A stretch of DNA of 64,000 nucleotides from JAXGTO01 sp040774885 (GTDB taxonomy: Bacteria; Actinomycetota; Coriobacteriia; Coriobacteriales; Eggerthellaceae). Positions 61,304 to 64,000 of the stretch are shown here, piece by piece. The stretch's first letter is position 1. Each line of letters opens with the position of its first letter. The translations under genes were made by a program, and so were the position numbers. Location: contig JAXGTO010000007.1 in NCBI GenBank assembly GCA_040774885.1, positions 4,857-68,856 of the forward strand. Direction: 5' to 3'. Below the pieces are notes generated by a model, which saw only the letters and a program-made list of their open reading frames with translations, made no database searches and had not been told where the DNA came from.

Positions 61304-63178
61304 GTGACTGCAACCTTTTTACCCGCCCAACGCGCAACCGCCATCATCGGAGCCGTCGGCACGGGCAAAACCGAAAAGCTCATCGAAGCCATTGCCGCCA
61401 CCTTGGATGATGGCGCCCAGCCTTCCGATATCCTGGTTCTCTGCTCGCGCCAGACTGCCGTCGATGCCTTGCGCACCCGCCTCGAAAACGCACTGGGCGC
61501 TGCGGCATCGCGCATAGCGGTTTCGACACCGCGCGAGCGTGAATTGGCGATACTCGATTCTGACGAGGCCTTTGCGCAAACGGGTCGCTACGCGCATCTG
61601 ATGAACGATTTCGAAATCAACTTCTTCTTGGAAGATATGCGGGTGAGCGGCCTGAAGCAGCGTCGTCTGCGCGAGATGCTCAAGTTTTTCTATCGCGGCT
61701 GGACCGAACTGGCCGACGACGATCCGGATTGGCTGATAACCAAAGAGGAAACGAACGTATCTGACTTTGCGAAGAGCCGTTTTGCCGGAATGCAGGCCTA
61801 CCATCCTGCCGAAGTGTCTGCTGCATGCCTTCGTTATGTGCGCAGTCATCCGGAAGCGGCGAAATCGGCACGCATCGCCCATGTGTTCGCCGATGACTAC
61901 CGTGCATTCAATCGCGCAAGCCAACTGCTGGCATGCGAATTGGCCGGGGAATCCATCACCGTGTGCTGGGATGAAAACACCGTGCTGCAAGGGGAAGACC
62001 CCTATCCGTACGCCAAGGGCCTCGAAGAGTTCGAGGCGGGGCATTCCGCTGTCCAGACGATGCCGTGCACGTACAGCGCGCAGGCCGAAGCGCCCCGCTG
62101 CTGCCTGGCGAACGTCATGGCCCAAACGTGCTTTGCCGGCGCCACCGCGCCCTTGGCAACCGAAGACGCCGGGCAAGGGGCGTTCCGCATATTGGAATCG
62201 AAACGACCCGAAAACGAATTCGAAGAACTGGCTGCCGTCGTCGCGCAGCGCATGGATGAAGGGTGCGACCCAGAGGAACTGTTCGTTGCCGCGCCCAATC
62301 GCGCTTGGGGGGCCAATGCGGCTCGGGCACTGCAAAACCACGGCATCGCCGCAAGCGTCGTTGAGGCCAAACAAGCCATCGGCGGGGACGTCCGCAGTTC
62401 TGAGCGCAGCCAATCCGCCCAAGCCTTCACGGCCCTGCAATTGGCCGCAGACCCCACATCATCGATTGCATGGCGCAGCTGGTGCGGATTCGGCGATTAT
62501 CTAACCTGTTCTGCCGGATTCTCAACGCTGTACGACCACGCCGCCGAGCGCGACTGCGGATTGACCGACGTTTTGGATGATTTCGACAAGGGCGCCATAA
62601 CGGGCATCACCGACCAGGCCAAGATAGCGCAGCGCCGCGAACAGGGGCAGAGGCTCCTGAAAGACGTACAGGGCCTTTGCGGGACTGAATTGATTTCGCA
62701 TCTTTGCGCAGCAGTGGGGCTGGAAGCGATTCCCCCTGCTTTGAAATCCCTGTTGGGCAAGATCGCAGACGACGAAACAGCCGAAACCCTTTACGCTCGC
62801 GCCCAAAAGGCATTGGCCTGCCCCACCTTTCGCCCTGATGCCGTGCGTGTGGGATGCTTCGATGCCCTGGCAGGTCAGGCGCCTCGCACGCTGATCATGA
62901 CGGGACTGGTGAATGGATTCCTGCCCTCGCGTGACTACTTCGATTTGGCGCAGGTGACGGTGGAGCAGCAGGCAAAGATGCATGATGACCTGATTCGCCT
63001 GCTGTACAATGTGGCAGGAAAAGCCCATGAAGAGCTTCTCTGCTCGTATTTCACGCGTACGGGACTGGAAGACGCCGAACGATTGAGGCTTAAAATCGAG
63101 CGCATCCAACTCGACGAAGGCGTGCGCGTATGCTCGATAGCCCCGAGCATCGGACTGGACGTGCTTCAGGGGCGCTGA
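61304..63178 (+). CDS. UvrD-like superfamily 1 ATPase/helicase-like protein
   Basis: A 624-residue P-loop protein. Walker A is AIIGAVGTGKTEKLIEAI (about residues 13-30), followed by DILVLCSRQTAVDALRTRL as in UvrD/Rep motif Ia, and a Walker B-like HVFADDYRAFN, where the usual Asp-Glu is Asp-Asp. The later part resembles helicase domain 2 (ELFVAAPNRAWGANAARALQ, then LLYNVAGKAHEELLCSYFTR in the place of motif VI). It lacks a recognised nuclease domain. It may be an AddB/PcrA relative in recombination or repair. Start GTG 61304 follows AGGAGGA. Confidence 0.75.
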   Translation: MTATFLPAQRATAIIGAVGTGKTEKLIEAIAATLDDGAQPSDILVLCSRQTAVDALRTRLENALGAAASRIAVSTPRERELAILDSDEAFAQTGRYAHLMNDFEINFFLEDMRVSGLKQRRLREMLKFFYRGWTELADDDPDWLITKEETNVSDFAKSRFAGMQAYHPAEVSAACLRYVRSHPEAAKSARIAHVFADDYRAFNRASQLLACELAGESITVCWDENTVLQGEDPYPYAKGLEEFEAGHSAVQTMPCTYSAQAEAPRCCLANVMAQTCFAGATAPLATEDAGQGAFRILESKRPENEFEELAAVVAQRMDEGCDPEELFVAAPNRAWGANAARALQNHGIAASVVEAKQAIGGDVRSSERSQSAQAFTALQLAADPTSSIAWRSWCGFGDYLTCSAGFSTLYDHAAERDCGLTDVLDDFDKGAITGITDQAKIAQRREQGQRLLKDVQGLCGTELISHLCAAVGLEAIPPALKSLLGKIADDETAETLYARAQKALACPTFRPDAVRVGCFDALAGQAPRTLIMTGLVNGFLPSRDYFDLAQVTVEQQAKMHDDLIRLLYNVAGKAHEELLCSYFTRTGLEDAERLRLKIERIQLDEGVRVCSIAPSIGLDVLQGR

Positions 63179-63189
63179 CGCTGCACTCC

Positions 63190-63459
63190 TCAGCGCACGC
63201 GGCGCTGGTCGACAAGGGCTATCACTTCGATCGAGCCGCCGTCAGCTGAAACACGATAAAAAATATCGAAAGGATCGACCACGATTCTACGCGAATCCTG
63301 CCCCAGCAACTTTCGCGTAGAAGGCAAAAGATTGGTGCTCCCCAATTCCGGAGAAGTCTCCAGCAAAGAAAGCATGTTTACGATATTGCCGCGCACTCGA
63401 TCCGAATACACCTCGGCAAGAGACTGAGCGAATGACTCGGAGAAAATGATTTCAGGCAC
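63190..63459 (-). CDS. RelE/ParE-type toxin
   Basis: An 89-residue RelE/ParE-fold protein: IIFSESFAQSLAEVYSDRVR, helical pair, then KLLGQDSRRIVVDPFDIFYR and the strand IEVIALVDQRRVR. Members are mRNA interferases or gyrase inhibitors neutralised by a partner. The start GTG (63457-63459) follows AAGGAAA and overlaps the end of the antitoxin gene by eight bases, a typical toxin-antitoxin pair layout with the antitoxin first. Confidence 0.8.
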   Translation of the reverse strand: MPEIIFSESFAQSLAEVYSDRVRGNIVNMLSLLETSPELGSTNLLPSTRKLLGQDSRRIVVDPFDIFYRVSADGGSIEVIALVDQRRVR

Positions 63460-63742
63460 AGGATTTCCTTTTGTCTGAAACCGCGGCCTTCAGTTCCTCC
63501 AACCCGCTATAGCTCCGTCCTTCCTCAACATCGCGCAATCCTTGCTCTATCGCCACATTGGCGCGTACTTCATATGCGGCATCTGCCGCAGCTTGCTTAA
63601 GGGCATTGTCAAAAACCTCTTCGCTGCAAAACACGAAAGCGCCGTTGCCGTTTTCGGTGATATGAACCACCTGCTCACGTGCCTTTTCCTTTATTTCGCG
63701 CTGCTTCATCTGCAACGCGGTGCTTGAATAGATGTATTCCAT
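63452..63742 (-). CDS. Probable antitoxin
   Basis: A 96-residue acidic, mostly helical protein. It begins MEYIYSSTALQMKQREIKE, a Phd/RelB-like DNA-binding-type N-terminus, then VVHITENGNGAFVFCSEEVF and a helical toxin-binding tail ending in KAAVSDKRKS. ATG 63740-63742 has GGAGG six bases upstream; the longer frame lacks one. The AT-rich tract 63760-63810 upstream is a plausible autoregulated promoter. Assignment rests mainly on the overlap with the toxin. Confidence 0.75.
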   Translation of the reverse strand: MEYIYSSTALQMKQREIKEKAREQVVHITENGNGAFVFCSEEVFDNALKQAAADAAYEVRANVAIEQGLRDVEEGRSYSGLEELKAAVSDKRKSCA

Positions 63743-63822
63743 AACAGCCTCCGAGTGATAAGTAATGGTATTCAATATACGTTCATATATATCATCGCGT
63801 ATTTTATCACCCATTCGATAGC

Positions 63823-63902
63823 ATAGAAAGCCCTCCGTGCGCGCGACTCGTGTTTGCAAGGGGGTATGGGGAAACGAGTCGCGCCCGCGGAGGGCTTTCT
63901 AT
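63823..63902. repeat. Palindromic element B with conserved loop
   Basis: Arms of about 31 bp starting ATAGAAAGCCCTCCG and ending CGGAGGGCTTTCTAT enclose GCAAGGGGGTATGGGG. The inner GCGACTCGT/ACGAGTCGC pairing and the loop bases match element A at 61202. It lies upstream of the toxin-antitoxin pair on the minus strand. Confidence 0.8.
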
Positions 63903-63912
63903 AGAGAGGGAC

Positions 63913-63947
63913 GCGGCCGGGACCGGAGGGAGGGTCGTCCCGGCCGC
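63913..63947. terminator. Hairpin near the window end
   Basis: GCGGCCGGGAC...GTCCCGGCCGC is a perfect 11-bp stem with a 13-base purine-rich loop. No uridine run follows. The last 50 bases of the window hold no recognisable gene. Confidence 0.45.
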
Positions 63948-64000
63948 AGAGAGCAGACTTACAAGTACTACAAGAACCACCATGCCCCCGCACCCGATCA

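Noticed and set aside
63772..63993. 73-codon open frame across palindrome B
   Set aside because: The frame is created by the inverted repeat itself; no binding site or family.

Overview
The window reads as chromosomal DNA of an Eggerthellaceae-type Coriobacteriia (high-GC, gut-type anaerobic actinomycete). The evidence is compositional and by content: GC-rich genes, a Gram-positive Tad pilus locus without a secretin, a twelve-helix membrane LuxR regulator, Tat-exported molybdopterin and Fe-S redox modules, a tungsten-type aldehyde:ferredoxin oxidoreductase, and abundant zinc-ribbon and Ala/Glu-rich lineage-specific proteins. I cannot name genus or species from sequence alone. No rRNA, tRNA, CRISPR array, insertion sequence or prophage was recognised.

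Region 1 (1-7.4 kb): the tail of a methyltransferase, then a minus-strand metal block. Reading along the minus strand it holds two feoA genes behind a strong promoter overlapped by DtxR/IdeR-like boxes, a terminator, a second iron box, feoB (intact apart from one in-frame amber codon), a FeoB-associated Cys-rich protein, two tiny ORFs, a DUF6110-like protein and a P1B-type ATPase with an altered CPx motif. A DtxR-family regulator is divergent from feoA. Region 2 (7.4-9.4 kb): threonine synthase and an HTH-only ModE/LysR-like protein.

Region 3 (9.4-19.5 kb): a Tad/Flp pilus operon on the minus strand (cpaB, cpaE, cpaF/tadA, tadB, tadC, flp, two TadE-like proteins, a 734-residue TadG-like protein, another TadE-like protein, a hypothetical, DUF192 and a zinc ribbon). 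Region 4 (19.7-25.6 kb): iron-type alcohol dehydrogenase, a zinc-ribbon membrane protein, an NfrB-like glycosyltransferase with a C-terminal MshEN (c-di-GMP-type) domain, and ferritin.

Region 5 (25.7-35 kb): a redox locus. On the minus strand are a Tat ferredoxin, TorD chaperone, molybdopterin catalytic subunit, 4Fe-4S subunit and NrfD membrane subunit; divergent is an aldehyde:ferredoxin oxidoreductase, followed by the membrane LuxR regulator. Region 6 (35-41.8 kb): a cofactor/metal group (NifX-like, unknown Ala/Glu-rich protein, NifU-like scaffold, DUF364), a queuosine-precursor transporter, a DUF4282-like protein, an aminotransferase and an NAD(P)H-hydrate epimerase. A palindrome TACCCCCAAANAGGG lies 38-39 bp upstream of -10-like hexamers in front of both the aldehyde oxidoreductase and the unknown protein, suggesting one regulator.

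Region 7 (41.8-53.1 kb): a structured, repeat-bearing intergenic region, then the 5-oxoproline cluster (TauE/SafE permease, pxpB, pxpC, accB, accC, YcsI-like, pxpA, an EamA-GNAT fusion and an NRAMP-fold transporter lacking canonical metal ligands). A solitary endonuclease-like gene sits inside it. Region 8 (53.1-64 kb): a ferric-type ABC importer, a second redox maturation module (unknown protein, TorD, NapG-like, NapH-like) with no catalytic subunit in view, a UvrD-like ATPase and a toxin-antitoxin pair. Two large palindromes here share a conserved loop sequence. Stretches of more than 300 bases without a gene are 30771-31100 (regulatory), 41775-42488 (repeats and hairpins) and 51507-51812 (divergent spacer with nothing further recognised).
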